Assembly (NCBI GenBank): GCA_002841685.1
Contig: PHAM01000042.1
Location: forward strand, 1 to 16,935
Origin: Elusimicrobia bacterium HGW-Elusimicrobia-2
GTDB taxonomy: Bacteria > CG03
Reading direction: 5' to 3'
Length of the DNA: 16,935 bases
Shown: piece by piece, positions 1 through 7,195 of the stretch
Layout of the letters: every line of letters starts with the position of its first letter
How positions within the stretch are numbered: the first letter of the stretch is position 1
Notes under the pieces: generated by a model
What the model saw: the letters and a program-made list of their open reading frames with translations, nothing else
What the model was told of the DNA's origin: nothing
The model's database searches: none
Made by a program: the position numbers and the translations under genes

Positions 1-133
1 GCATATTTTCAGTCTCTCCCCGACGAGCGCCTGTTTGCGCGACCCCCAAAATCCGCTTATTTTCGCTGTTTTTTTCGCTGTTTTGGCGAACTTGGGTTAC
101 TGAATTATATCATATTTTCCCCGCCGGTGGGGT
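1..133. other. Gene-free left edge, possible mobile-element end
   Basis: No ORF is supported here. The stretch has a near-perfect 14-bp palindrome (CCCCGCCGGTGGGG, about 119-132) beside a segment that reads GAGCCTGTTGCATAAACC on the minus strand. That segment begins where the ATPase gene to its right loses its family sequence. From memory it resembles terminal inverted repeats of some insertion sequences (a core like CTGTTGCA), which would explain the truncation. No transposase is visible, so any element would lie outside the window. A short tandem repeat of TTTTTCGCTG-like units lies at about 60-90. Confidence 0.35.
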
Positions 134-946
134 TTATGCAACAGGCTCATTTACACTTTTAATCTCTGTCGCATTCTTCAATCTGTTGTATGTGGACAAA
201 TTCCCCGTGTTTGTTAAAAGATACCTTGCCAGCTCCTTTACCTGCTTGATATTTCCAACTTTGTATCTTTCAGCTATATCCCTGTCTATTATGTTGTTAA
301 AGTATTCCTGCAGTATTTCTTTCTTCCTGTACTTAAGAAATTCGGGGAACCCTCCCGTTTTGACATATTCATCCAGATATTTTTTTATTACCGCTCTTTT
401 TTCCGTCATGTAAACTGCTCTTTCCCCGTAATCCACTTTTTTAAATCTGAGCATTTCTCTGAAGCTGAACGGGAATATTGAAAACTGGAGGTGACGGCCC
501 GTCAATAGAGTAGCCAGTTCTTTACTCAGCAGTCTTGCGTTTGAACCTGTTATAAAGAACTTGAATCCGTCACCGTACATTCTCCTTACCCATTTTTCCC
601 ATCCGTAAATATTCTGAATCTCATCCAGGAAAAATATTTTCGCCTTTCCAAAAAGCTCTATGCACGCTTCGTAAAGAGAGTTGAAGTCTTTCAGTTCAAA
701 GTCCGCAAGCCGCTCGTCTTCAAAATTAATGTAATAATACCTGACGGAGTAACTGTTCATTATCTGCGACAAAAACACCGATTTGCCGCACCTCCTTATC
801 CCACTTATAACTACCGCATGCTTCAGCCGGGCAAATCCCGAAACCTTCTTAAGTTTTTCTCTTTCCACATAGTTTCCGTTTTGCATATTCCTGATTTTTC
901 GTTTCTGCTCAAGCAGAATTTCTTTTAATAATTCTTTTGATATCAT
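134..946 (-). CDS. AAA_14/DUF4143-family ATPase, C-terminally truncated
   Basis: This is the ATPase half of the AAA_14 plus DUF4143 family, common single-gene P-loop proteins of unknown function that are often exchanged between genomes. Visible motifs are a Walker A loop (GIRRCGKS, residues 49-56), a Walker B strand (IFFLDE, 104-109) and a sensor-1-like stretch (FITGSNA, 131-137). It then has the helical region that normally leads into DUF4143 (YLLTNTGNLSTYNRLKNA). Family members run to about 400-450 residues. This one stops at 270, just after IKSVN, where the family would continue into DUF4143, so the C-terminal domain is lost. The start is well supported: GGGAGG lies 4-5 nt before the ATG. 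The gene is more AT-rich than the operons to its right, which fits transfer. It is probably non-functional, although the ATPase core is intact. Confidence 0.8.
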   Translation of the reverse strand: MISKELLKEILLEQKRKIRNMQNGNYVEREKLKKVSGFARLKHAVVISGIRRCGKSVFLSQIMNSYSVRYYYINFEDERLADFELKDFNSLYEACIELFGKAKIFFLDEIQNIYGWEKWVRRMYGDGFKFFITGSNARLLSKELATLLTGRHLQFSIFPFSFREMLRFKKVDYGERAVYMTEKRAVIKKYLDEYVKTGGFPEFLKYRKKEILQEYFNNIIDRDIAERYKVGNIKQVKELARYLLTNTGNLSTYNRLKNATEIKSVNEPVA

Positions 947-985
947 CTTTCCTCCCGGAATTTAACCACTGCAATAAAAATGGCA

Positions 986-1040
986 ATGAACAATAATCAA
1001 CAATATTGTTCATTTGATTGTACAATAACAGAAGTTATTG
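986..1040. promoter_or_regulatory. Cluster of three palindromes upstream of the ATPase gene
   Basis: Three inverted repeats are packed into 55 bp. A 10-bp perfect inverted repeat has arms ATGAACAATA (986-995) and TATTGTTCAT (1004-1013). A perfect 10-bp palindrome ATTGTACAAT lies at 1017-1026. A 7-bp inverted repeat has arms CAATAAC (1023-1029) and GTTATTG (1034-1040). All share the theme ATTGTNCAAT or ATTGTTCAT. They lie between the start of the ATPase gene and the end of the CHAT ORF, so they may be operator sites or a decayed repeat element. No T-run follows, so this is not a classical terminator. Confidence 0.45.
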
Positions 1041-1046
1041 CGCAAG

Positions 1047-1889
1047 CTATTTTATTACTTTGATCGCCGCCCAAACGAAGGGCGATAAACCATCCGCTAT
1101 CGCCTGCTTTTGAGCTTGCTGGAGCGCCCTCTCCGAGGACAAACCCCTGCTGAAACTTTCATAGAATAATTTTGTCATTATCGGTGAATGGCTGTCACTC
1201 ACTTCCCAGAGGTTCACGATCACCTCATCAGCCCCCGCGAAATGAAACGCGCGGGAAAATGAATTCATCTCGTCGCCGGGAAGCACTTTTCCTCTCGCTG
1301 TCTGGCAGCCGTTCAGGAACACGAAACGGCTCTTTATCTTACGTCCAAAAAGTCCGCTCACCCTTAATGCTCCGTCGCTGAGAAGCAGCCGCGACATATC
1401 CTGCTGACTCTCTTCTATGACGGCGTGACCGGCAAAATGGAACATTGAATATTTCTCAAGAGCGCTGAGCACACTTTTCCTCCTGCAGGCGCTTCCTTTC
1501 AAATCACGCGTTCCTAATGCTTTGTCTGAAATAACGAAGACTAATCGCTTTACTTGTTCGGTTACTTGTTCGGTCTCGCTGTCAGTCACTTGTAAAAACT
1601 TAGGCTGAATAGGAAGTTCCACCACAAAATAACTGCGGTCGTCGTCCGTATGAAAAACCGGCTTAGGCGACTCGTTCTTTTTAAGCGCCCGCAAAATCTT
1701 CGGGAATCCTGCCCCTTTCCCTTCTGTCATATCAAGTTCTTTTAAGAACTCTCCTATCCTGCGGTTACGGTATCTTCTGGATACCAAACTATATTTTTTA
1801 ATATCTTTATCCAAAATGGATCTGTCCGGCCCGCCATTTATTTTACTTTGAACTCCAATATTCAACGCTCGGCCGATTGGAAATGACAA
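1047..1889 (-). CDS. Chimeric ORF: AlbA_2-type protein tail fused to partial CHAT protease domain
   Basis: The 280-codon ORF joins parts of two unrelated families. Residues ~20-130 match the C-terminal part of AlbA_2/HATPase_c_4 ATP-binding proteins (RecG-like annotation): SRRYRNRRIGEFLKEL, then FPKILRALKKN, DDDRSYFVVELPI, and the start of the winged helix ending at GTRDL. From ~133 the sequence is the catalytic half of a CHAT caspase-like protease. Its His is in FHFAGHA (H155) and its Cys in FLNGCQTARG (C195), followed by the conserved FHFAGADEVIVNLWEVSD and the C-terminal SPFVWAAIKVI. The N-terminal parts of both families are missing. The only in-frame starts are TTG (1889) or CTG, with no visible Shine-Dalgarno and an in-frame TAA just upstream (1905-1907). 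I infer a deletion-generated remnant. An internal AGGAGG followed by GTG at 1472 could allow a 141-residue CHAT piece to be made. Confidence 0.6.
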   Translation of the reverse strand: MSFPIGRALNIGVQSKINGGPDRSILDKDIKKYSLVSRRYRNRRIGEFLKELDMTEGKGAGFPKILRALKKNESPKPVFHTDDDRSYFVVELPIQPKFLQVTDSETEQVTEQVKRLVFVISDKALGTRDLKGSACRRKSVLSALEKYSMFHFAGHAVIEESQQDMSRLLLSDGALRVSGLFGRKIKSRFVFLNGCQTARGKVLPGDEMNSFSRAFHFAGADEVIVNLWEVSDSHSPIMTKLFYESFSRGLSSERALQQAQKQAIADGLSPFVWAAIKVIK

Positions 1890-1894
1890 ACTGA

Positions 1895-1978
1895 TCAGGC
1901 GCGCTTATCGCCCTTTCTATTTACGGCCTGCTCTTCGCGCTGATACTTGCCGGTATAAAAAAGTTCAGAAAAAAATAG
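1895..1978 (+). pseudogene. Tail fragment of a membrane-protein gene
   Basis: Twenty-seven plus-strand codons between a TGA (1892-1894) and a TAG (1976-1978) encode a single hydrophobic helix followed by a basic tail (SIYGLLFALILAGIKKFRKK). This is the usual look of a C-terminal transmembrane anchor with a cytoplasmic positively charged end. There is no start codon or ribosome-binding site, so it cannot be expressed alone. I read it as the surviving 3' end of a deleted gene. The parent family is not recognisable. Confidence 0.4.
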
Positions 1979-2004
1979 GCGAACTAGTTCCAGCTATTGC
2001 GGCA

Positions 2005-2913
<909 letters not shown>

Positions 2914-3054
2914 ATCAACCTTCCTTTATCACAATCTGATTTCTAACGCGCCAGAGGCCACAAATCTTAGCTCTCAATATGTTAGACGCCTGAAAGCGGC
3001 TGTCTGTTACAATTTTTGAAAAATTAATTGAAAACTTATACGGCGGCTAATGCC
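2914..3054. other. Intergenic spacer upstream of the collagen-like gene
   Basis: This AT-rich 141-bp spacer separates the end of the exonuclease gene from the start of the collagen-like gene on the same strand. It should hold the collagen-gene promoter, but I find no -35/-10 pair with correct spacing, and no clear hairpin-plus-T-run for the upstream operon. Confidence 0.4.
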
Positions 3055-3582
3055 CTATCGTAGTCCGCTCAGCATTTCTTCAAACGCCGGCCTGTCCGTC
3101 TCCATCGTCTTTAACACTATACTGGCGCACGCGTTCGCGTCCGAGAGGGGATCGTGATGCTTGAGTTTGATCCTCAGCTCCCTGCAGACATTGTCCAGTG
3201 TCGCCGGCCTTATATCCAGTATTTTTCTTGACACCTGCACCGTGCATATAAACGGCGCGCGGGGCATTTCCACTCCGGCATTTTCACAGCAGGCCCTCAG
3301 CACAGTCCTGTCAAATCCCTTGTTGTGCGCCGCGAGATAGTGCGCACCGTCGAGCTTCCGCCTAAGTTCCGGCCAGAGCTGGGCGAATGTGGGCGCGTCC
3401 TTCACATCATCCCAGGTGAGGCCGTGCACATAGGTGAACATGAAATCCCGCCGCGGGGGGCGGATAAGATAATGAGTCCTGTCGGTTATCATGTTGCCCT
3501 CTATCCTCACAATACCGATGGCGCAGGCGCTGTCGTGGCCGTGGTCCGCCGTCTCAAAATCAATCGCGACAAAACTTTTCAT
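3055..3582 (-). CDS. DnaQ-like DEDDh 3'-5' exonuclease
   Basis: This compact exonuclease of the DNA polymerase III epsilon (DnaQ) superfamily has 175 residues. All three motifs are visible: ExoI AIDFET (D8, E10), ExoII AAHNKGFD (D91) and ExoIII HDPLSD (H143, D148, the DEDDh signature). It should remove 3' nucleotides from DNA or RNA. Stand-alone members of this size are common and their cellular substrates are usually unknown. I start it at the ATG at 3582, 26 nt after the lolD stop. A longer frame runs back to 3798, but its extra 72 residues are arginine-rich and overlap lolD, so they are an artefact. It is the last gene of the lysS-lolE-lolD operon, and its weak leader lies inside an inverted repeat. 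Confidence 0.88.
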   Translation of the reverse strand: MKSFVAIDFETADHGHDSACAIGIVRIEGNMITDRTHYLIRPPRRDFMFTYVHGLTWDDVKDAPTFAQLWPELRRKLDGAHYLAAHNKGFDRTVLRACCENAGVEMPRAPFICTVQVSRKILDIRPATLDNVCRELRIKLKHHDPLSDANACASIVLKTMETDRPAFEEMLSGLR

Positions 3583-3587
3583 AAATC

Positions 3588-3623
3588 GGGGACGCCCGCC
3601 TGCCGGAGTCAGCCCCTGTCCCC
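3588..3623. repeat. GGGGAC/GTCCCC inverted repeat across the lolD-exonuclease junction
   Basis: The arms GGGGAC (3588-3593) and GTCCCC (3618-3623) flank a GC-rich core. The element encodes the last LolD residues and stop codon, and ends just before the exonuclease ATG. On the minus strand it opens with ATGGGGACAGG, close to ATGGGGACGG at 8494 upstream of nfeD. Together these suggest a dispersed REP/MITE-like element in this genome. Confidence 0.45.
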
Positions 3624-4301
3624 ATCCTGGAGGACGCCGTTGCGAAGATGCAGCACGCGTCGGCCCGAGGCCGCGGCGAGGTCGCGGTTGTGGGTGACGA
3701 AGAGCACGGCGGCGGAACTCATTTCCAAGAATAGCGTCATCGCCTTCATAACGAGAGCGGCGTTGCCGTCGTCGAGCTGACCCGTGGGCTCGTCGCACAG
3801 GAGGAGCGAGGGATCGTTCATCAGCGCCCTGAGGATGGCGAATCTCTGGAGCTCGCCGCCGGAGAGTTGAGAGGGATAATGCTGGGCGCGCTCTCCCACG
3901 CCCATCGTATCAAAAAAGTTTTTCGCTTTTTCGTAAACTGTTTTTTTGTCTGCCCCGGCGATCAGCGACGGCATCATCACATTTTCCGAGGCCGTGAATT
4001 CCGGAAGGAAAGTCGGCTGCTGGAAGACAAAGCCCACCGATGTGTTTCGGAGCTTCGCCTTTTCTTTTTCCGTCATAAGAGAAGTGTCTTTGCCGGAGAT
4101 TATCACCTTCCCCGATGTTGAAGAATCCAGCAGACCCGCGAGATTTAAAAGAGTTGTCTTACCGGAGCCGCTCGGTCCCAGAAGATATGTGAAAGACGAT
4201 TCCGCGAGCGAGAAAGAAACATCCGACAGGGCCTTCACCTCAAGAGGCGTGAGGGCGGAATATATTTTCTCCGCTTTTTCAAGAATGAGAATATCACTCA
4301 T
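3609..4301 (-). CDS. lolD: Lipoprotein-releasing ABC transporter ATPase (LolD type)
   Basis: This is the cytoplasmic ATPase that would power release of lipoproteins from the inner membrane with the permease encoded just upstream. Its 230 residues are the standard length. Motifs are Walker A GPSGSGKTT (42-50), Q-loop FVFQQ (~91-95), signature LSGGE (~145), Walker B LLLCDEPTG and H-loop VTHN. They fit the LolD/MacB/FtsE group. The ATG overlaps the lolE stop by 8 nt (ATGAGTGA), so translation is coupled. Assignment to Lol rather than another MacB-type system rests on pairing with a LolC/E-like permease. The last few residues are encoded by an inverted-repeat element. Confidence 0.88.
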   Translation of the reverse strand: MSDILILEKAEKIYSALTPLEVKALSDVSFSLAESSFTYLLGPSGSGKTTLLNLAGLLDSSTSGKVIISGKDTSLMTEKEKAKLRNTSVGFVFQQPTFLPEFTASENVMMPSLIAGADKKTVYEKAKNFFDTMGVGERAQHYPSQLSGGELQRFAILRALMNDPSLLLCDEPTGQLDDGNAALVMKAMTLFLEMSSAAVLFVTHNRDLAAASGRRVLHLRNGVLQDGDRG

Positions 4302-5511
4302 AGCGCAAAATCACCGCCGGAGAGAGCTTGCCCGCCTGCCTGGCGGGTATATATGACGCCAGCAGAATAAAAAACATGCTCGCGGCGTTCACCACGGCAA
4401 AATCGGAAACGCTCATTATCACGGGGAGCTTGTTCATATAATAAACGGCCGCGGGGATATCTATAAACTCATATCTTCTCAGAAGAAGGCAGGCCGCAAC
4501 GGCGATGATATTGCCAAGTATCAAACCCGCCGCGCCGCTCATTATCCCCTGATAAACGAAGATCTTCTCTATGAAGCTCCTGTCGGCGCCAAGGGCTTTG
4601 AGGACTCCTATGTCACGCACCTTCTCTATCGTCTGGAGGAGCAGGCTGGAGATTATGTTGAAGACCGCCACCATGACGATGAGGCTCATTATTATGAACA
4701 TCGTTTTTTTCTCGAGCTCCAGCGCCGCGAAAAGAGTGCGGTTTATTTCCCTCCATGTCCGCACCCACAGCCTCACATCCAGAGCCTTGCGAATCGAGGA
4801 GGCGACTTCATCGGCCCTGCCGGAATCGGCAACGGCTATCTCAAGACCCGTCGCTATATCGCCGGTGCCGTAGAGGTCCTTCATCTCCTCTATGTTTATG
4901 TAAACGAGGTTCATATCGTATTCCCACATTCCCGAGGTGAAGATGCCCGAAATCTTAAACTCCCTCACCCGCCCGCCGGAAAACGGCGACATCTCTGATG
5001 TGTCCGACGGGGGAACTGTGAGAAAAACGCTGTCTCCGACGGAGAGGCCGTAACTTGAAGCGAGCTCCGCGCCTACGAAGATATCGTCTTTGATCAGCGA
5101 ATATTTGCCTTTCATCACCTGTTTCTCAAGCGTTGAGACTTTGTTCTGGAGCGCCGGGTCAACGCCCTTGACCATCACGCCCTGCGAGCGCCCTCTCTTT
5201 GTGAAAACGGCCTGATTCATCAGATACGGGGCGAAGGCTGTCACCCCCTTAACCTCGGTTATTTTGTCTGATACGGCCTTCCTTGCCGCCGCGTCGAAGT
5301 GCTGGGGGAAAAGGATGTTCACGGCGCTGGATGTGGATAAAAATTTGTTTTTGAGATCCGTGTGAAAACCGTTCATGACCGAAAGCGTTATCAAAAGAGC
5401 CGCCGAGCCTATGGCTATTCCCGCGACGGAGATTATGGAAGAAAGGAGAAGAAAAACCTCTTTACGCCTTGAAAAAAGGTAACGGAGCGCTATTTCAAGC
5501 TGAAGCGTCAC
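4294..5511 (-). CDS. lolE: Lipoprotein-releasing ABC permease (LolC/LolE family)
   Basis: This 405-residue inner-membrane permease has the LolC/E topology. It has one N-terminal membrane helix (~20-45), a large periplasmic domain (~46-265), and three C-terminal helices (~270-292, 318-340, 370-392). It ends with the family signature IPARQAGKLSPAVILRYE, and the coupling-loop region EKVRDIGVLKALGA is also typical. With the LolD-type ATPase it would extract lipoproteins from the inner membrane for the outer membrane. A single permease gene suggests a homodimeric LolF-like arrangement, or a second subunit elsewhere. The start is GTG at 5511, overlapping the lysS TGA by 4 nt (GTGA), which supports it. 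The N-terminal LEIALRYLFSRRKE matches the usual family start. Confidence 0.88.
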   Translation of the reverse strand: MTLQLEIALRYLFSRRKEVFLLLSSIISVAGIAIGSAALLITLSVMNGFHTDLKNKFLSTSSAVNILFPQHFDAAARKAVSDKITEVKGVTAFAPYLMNQAVFTKRGRSQGVMVKGVDPALQNKVSTLEKQVMKGKYSLIKDDIFVGAELASSYGLSVGDSVFLTVPPSDTSEMSPFSGGRVREFKISGIFTSGMWEYDMNLVYINIEEMKDLYGTGDIATGLEIAVADSGRADEVASSIRKALDVRLWVRTWREINRTLFAALELEKKTMFIIMSLIVMVAVFNIISSLLLQTIEKVRDIGVLKALGADRSFIEKIFVYQGIMSGAAGLILGNIIAVAACLLLRRYEFIDIPAAVYYMNKLPVIMSVSDFAVVNAASMFFILLASYIPARQAGKLSPAVILRYE

Positions 5512-6929
5512 TTCTTTTTCAACTGCGGGAAGATGATGACATCCTTGACAGAGGCGCTTTTTATCAGCACCATGACAAGACGGTCTATCCCTATTCCGAG
5601 CCCCCCCGCCGGAGGCATGCCGTATTCCAGAGCCTCAAGAAAATCCTCATCAATATTTTTAGCGCTCGCGTCGGAAACCTGCGCCTCAAAATTCTCGCGC
5701 TGTTTGGCGGGGTCGTTGAGCTCCGAATAGGCGTTGGCTATCTCCATGCCGTTCATATAAAGCTCAAACCTGTCCGCTATCTTCGTGCCGGGCTTCGGTT
5801 TCGCCAGAGGGGAAAACTCCTCGGGGAAATCGTGCATAAAAACCGGCTCCGTCACGCCCTCAAGAAGTATGCCTTCGGAGAGATTCTCGAATATCTTCGG
5901 GGCTGAGGCGTCTTTTTCAAATTCAATGCCCAGTTTGGAGGCGGATTCAGCAAGAAATGCCCGTTCAAGATTCCCCTCAAAATTTATACCCGTCTTCTCA
6001 AGAAGAGCCTCAAACACGGCTATCCTTCTGAAGGGCTTGTTGATATCGATCGCCGGTTCTTCACCGGGAAAAGCCCGGAGAGCGGCGTCCTTTATCAATT
6101 CCTCACAGAGATCCATCATGCCCTGACAATTTGAGTAAGCCTGATAGAGCTCGAGCATCGTGAATTCGGGATTGTGCCTCGTGGAAATACCCTCGTTCCT
6201 GAAATTCCTGCCCAGCTCATAGACCCTGTCGTATCCGGCGACAAGCAGCCTTTTAAGATAGAGCTCAGGCGCTATTCGCAGGCTGAGATCCAGGTCAAGA
6301 GCGTTGTGGTGGGTTTTAAAGGGCTCGGCCTCGGCGCCGCCGGCTATGCCGTGAAGAATGGGCGTTTCCACCTCCATGAACTCTCTCTCGTCCAGAAATT
6401 TCCTTATACCTGATATGACCCGGCTCCTGGCCTTGAAATTATTCCGGGAACGCTCGTGGGTGAGGATGTCAAGATAACGCTTGCGGAGTATCTGTTCCTC
6501 ATCCTTGAGGCCGTGCCATTTTTCCGGAAGGGGCCTGGCGGACTTGCACAGAAATGTGAATTTTTTCGTGTGTAGCGTCGTCTCGCCCATTTTTGTCTTG
6601 AAGACGAATCCGCTCACATTGGCGAAATCGCCAATATCGGTTTTTTTGAACACATTAAAGTCGTCGGGTATCTCATCCCTTTTTATGTACATCTGTATTT
6701 TGTTACCGCCGGAAAAGATTTCCGCGAACGCGGCTTTGCCCATAAGGCGCACCGCCGTGACGCGTCCCGATACGGAAGCGTCAAAAGATTCACCGTCTTT
6801 CTCAAAACGCTCTTTTATCTGTGCGATGTTTTCCGATTTTCCGCTCAGAACGGGATAGAGCTCTATTGAATTTTCCTTCAGCCACTTCAGATGTTCTTTC
6901 CTCGCGTTCATTATGTCCTGTTCAGCCAC
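5508..6929 (-). CDS. lysS: Lysyl-tRNA synthetase, class II
   Basis: The enzyme charges tRNA-Lys with lysine in the cytoplasm. Its 473 residues comprise an N-terminal OB-fold anticodon-binding domain (~50-145) and a class II catalytic core. Motif 2 includes FRNEGISTRHNPEFTMLE (~242-259), and motif 3 is GLGIGIDRLVM (~443-453). It is slightly shorter than the usual ~490-505 residues. The start is GTG at 6929: AAAGGAG lies about 7 nt upstream, whereas the next ATG, six codons in, has no equally good site. It is the first gene of the lysS-lolE-lolD-exonuclease operon, with a clear promoter at 7019-7046. Confidence 0.95.
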   Translation of the reverse strand: MAEQDIMNARKEHLKWLKENSIELYPVLSGKSENIAQIKERFEKDGESFDASVSGRVTAVRLMGKAAFAEIFSGGNKIQMYIKRDEIPDDFNVFKKTDIGDFANVSGFVFKTKMGETTLHTKKFTFLCKSARPLPEKWHGLKDEEQILRKRYLDILTHERSRNNFKARSRVISGIRKFLDEREFMEVETPILHGIAGGAEAEPFKTHHNALDLDLSLRIAPELYLKRLLVAGYDRVYELGRNFRNEGISTRHNPEFTMLELYQAYSNCQGMMDLCEELIKDAALRAFPGEEPAIDINKPFRRIAVFEALLEKTGINFEGNLERAFLAESASKLGIEFEKDASAPKIFENLSEGILLEGVTEPVFMHDFPEEFSPLAKPKPGTKIADRFELYMNGMEIANAYSELNDPAKQRENFEAQVSDASAKNIDEDFLEALEYGMPPAGGLGIGIDRLVMVLIKSASVKDVIIFPQLKKK

Positions 6930-7018
6930 TTTTACTCTCCTTTAAAATTCAATTCAATAACAAGCAGGGTTTTTATCGCTCTCAAGTTACGAAATTTCTC
7001 CTTTGCGCCTAATTTTTT

Positions 7019-7046
7019 ATTATACAATTTCCCCGTATTAAATCAA
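7019..7046 (-). promoter_or_regulatory. Sigma70-type promoter of the lysS operon
   Basis: On the minus strand, TTGATT (7041-7046) and TATAAT (7019-7024) are separated by 16 bp. Transcription should begin near 7012, giving an ~80-nt leader before the lysS GTG. No T-box-like specifier region was recognised in the leader. Confidence 0.7.
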
Positions 7047-7135
7047 AAATCCGTCTTTGCCGCCCGTCTTGTAATACCCCGGCATCCTAATCATTACCAT
7101 GTTTATTACCACGTTTCAGCCAGAGCGCTCCGCGG

Positions 7136-7161
7136 CCGGTTTTCCTTAAGACTTAAACCGG
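7136..7161. repeat. CCGGTTT/AAACCGG inverted repeat
   Basis: The arms CCGGTTT (7136-7142) and AAACCGG (7155-7161) enclose a 12-nt loop, and TTTAAAAAA follows on the plus strand. It lies directly beyond the nfeD terminator. It may be a second, back-up terminator hairpin or a protein-binding palindrome (TAAACCGGTTTA is itself a perfect 12-mer at 7154-7165). Confidence 0.4.
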
Positions 7162-7164
7162 TTT

Positions 7165-7195
7165 AAAAAACGCCCGGTTATTAAAGCTAACGGGC
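7165..7195 (-). terminator. Intrinsic terminator overlapping the nfeD stop codon
   Basis: On the minus strand, GCCCGTTA and TAACCGGGC (one bulged C) form a stem around a 7-nt loop, followed by GTTTTTT. The first arm contains the last nfeD codons and its TAG stop (7187-7189). It should end the nfeD transcript before the lysS promoter. Confidence 0.75.

Noticed and set aside
959-986. Promoter TTGCCA-N16-TAAATT for the truncated ATPase gene
   Set aside because: The predicted start would fall inside the GGGAGG ribosome-binding site, leaving only a few nucleotides of leader and disrupting the site.
1979-2004. Terminator after the collagen-like gene
   Set aside because: GAACTAGTTC is palindromic and a T-run follows on the minus strand, but the usable stem is only about 3 bp with a 4-nt loop. 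That is too weak to call.
3325-3780. Plus-strand ORF opposite the exonuclease and lolD
   Set aside because: It is the shadow of two well-supported minus-strand genes and has no recognisable domain or ribosome-binding site.
3583-3798. N-terminal extension of the exonuclease frame
   Set aside because: The extra 72 residues are arginine-rich low-complexity sequence overlapping lolD. The DnaQ fold begins at the ATG at 3582, and nothing in the extension matches the family.
4331-4347. CCCGCC/GGCGGG hairpin in lolE as another dispersed repeat
   Set aside because: It encodes the conserved IPARQAGKL motif of the LolC/E family, so the protein sequence explains it. The shared GCCCGCCTGCC with 3594-3604 is short and may be chance.
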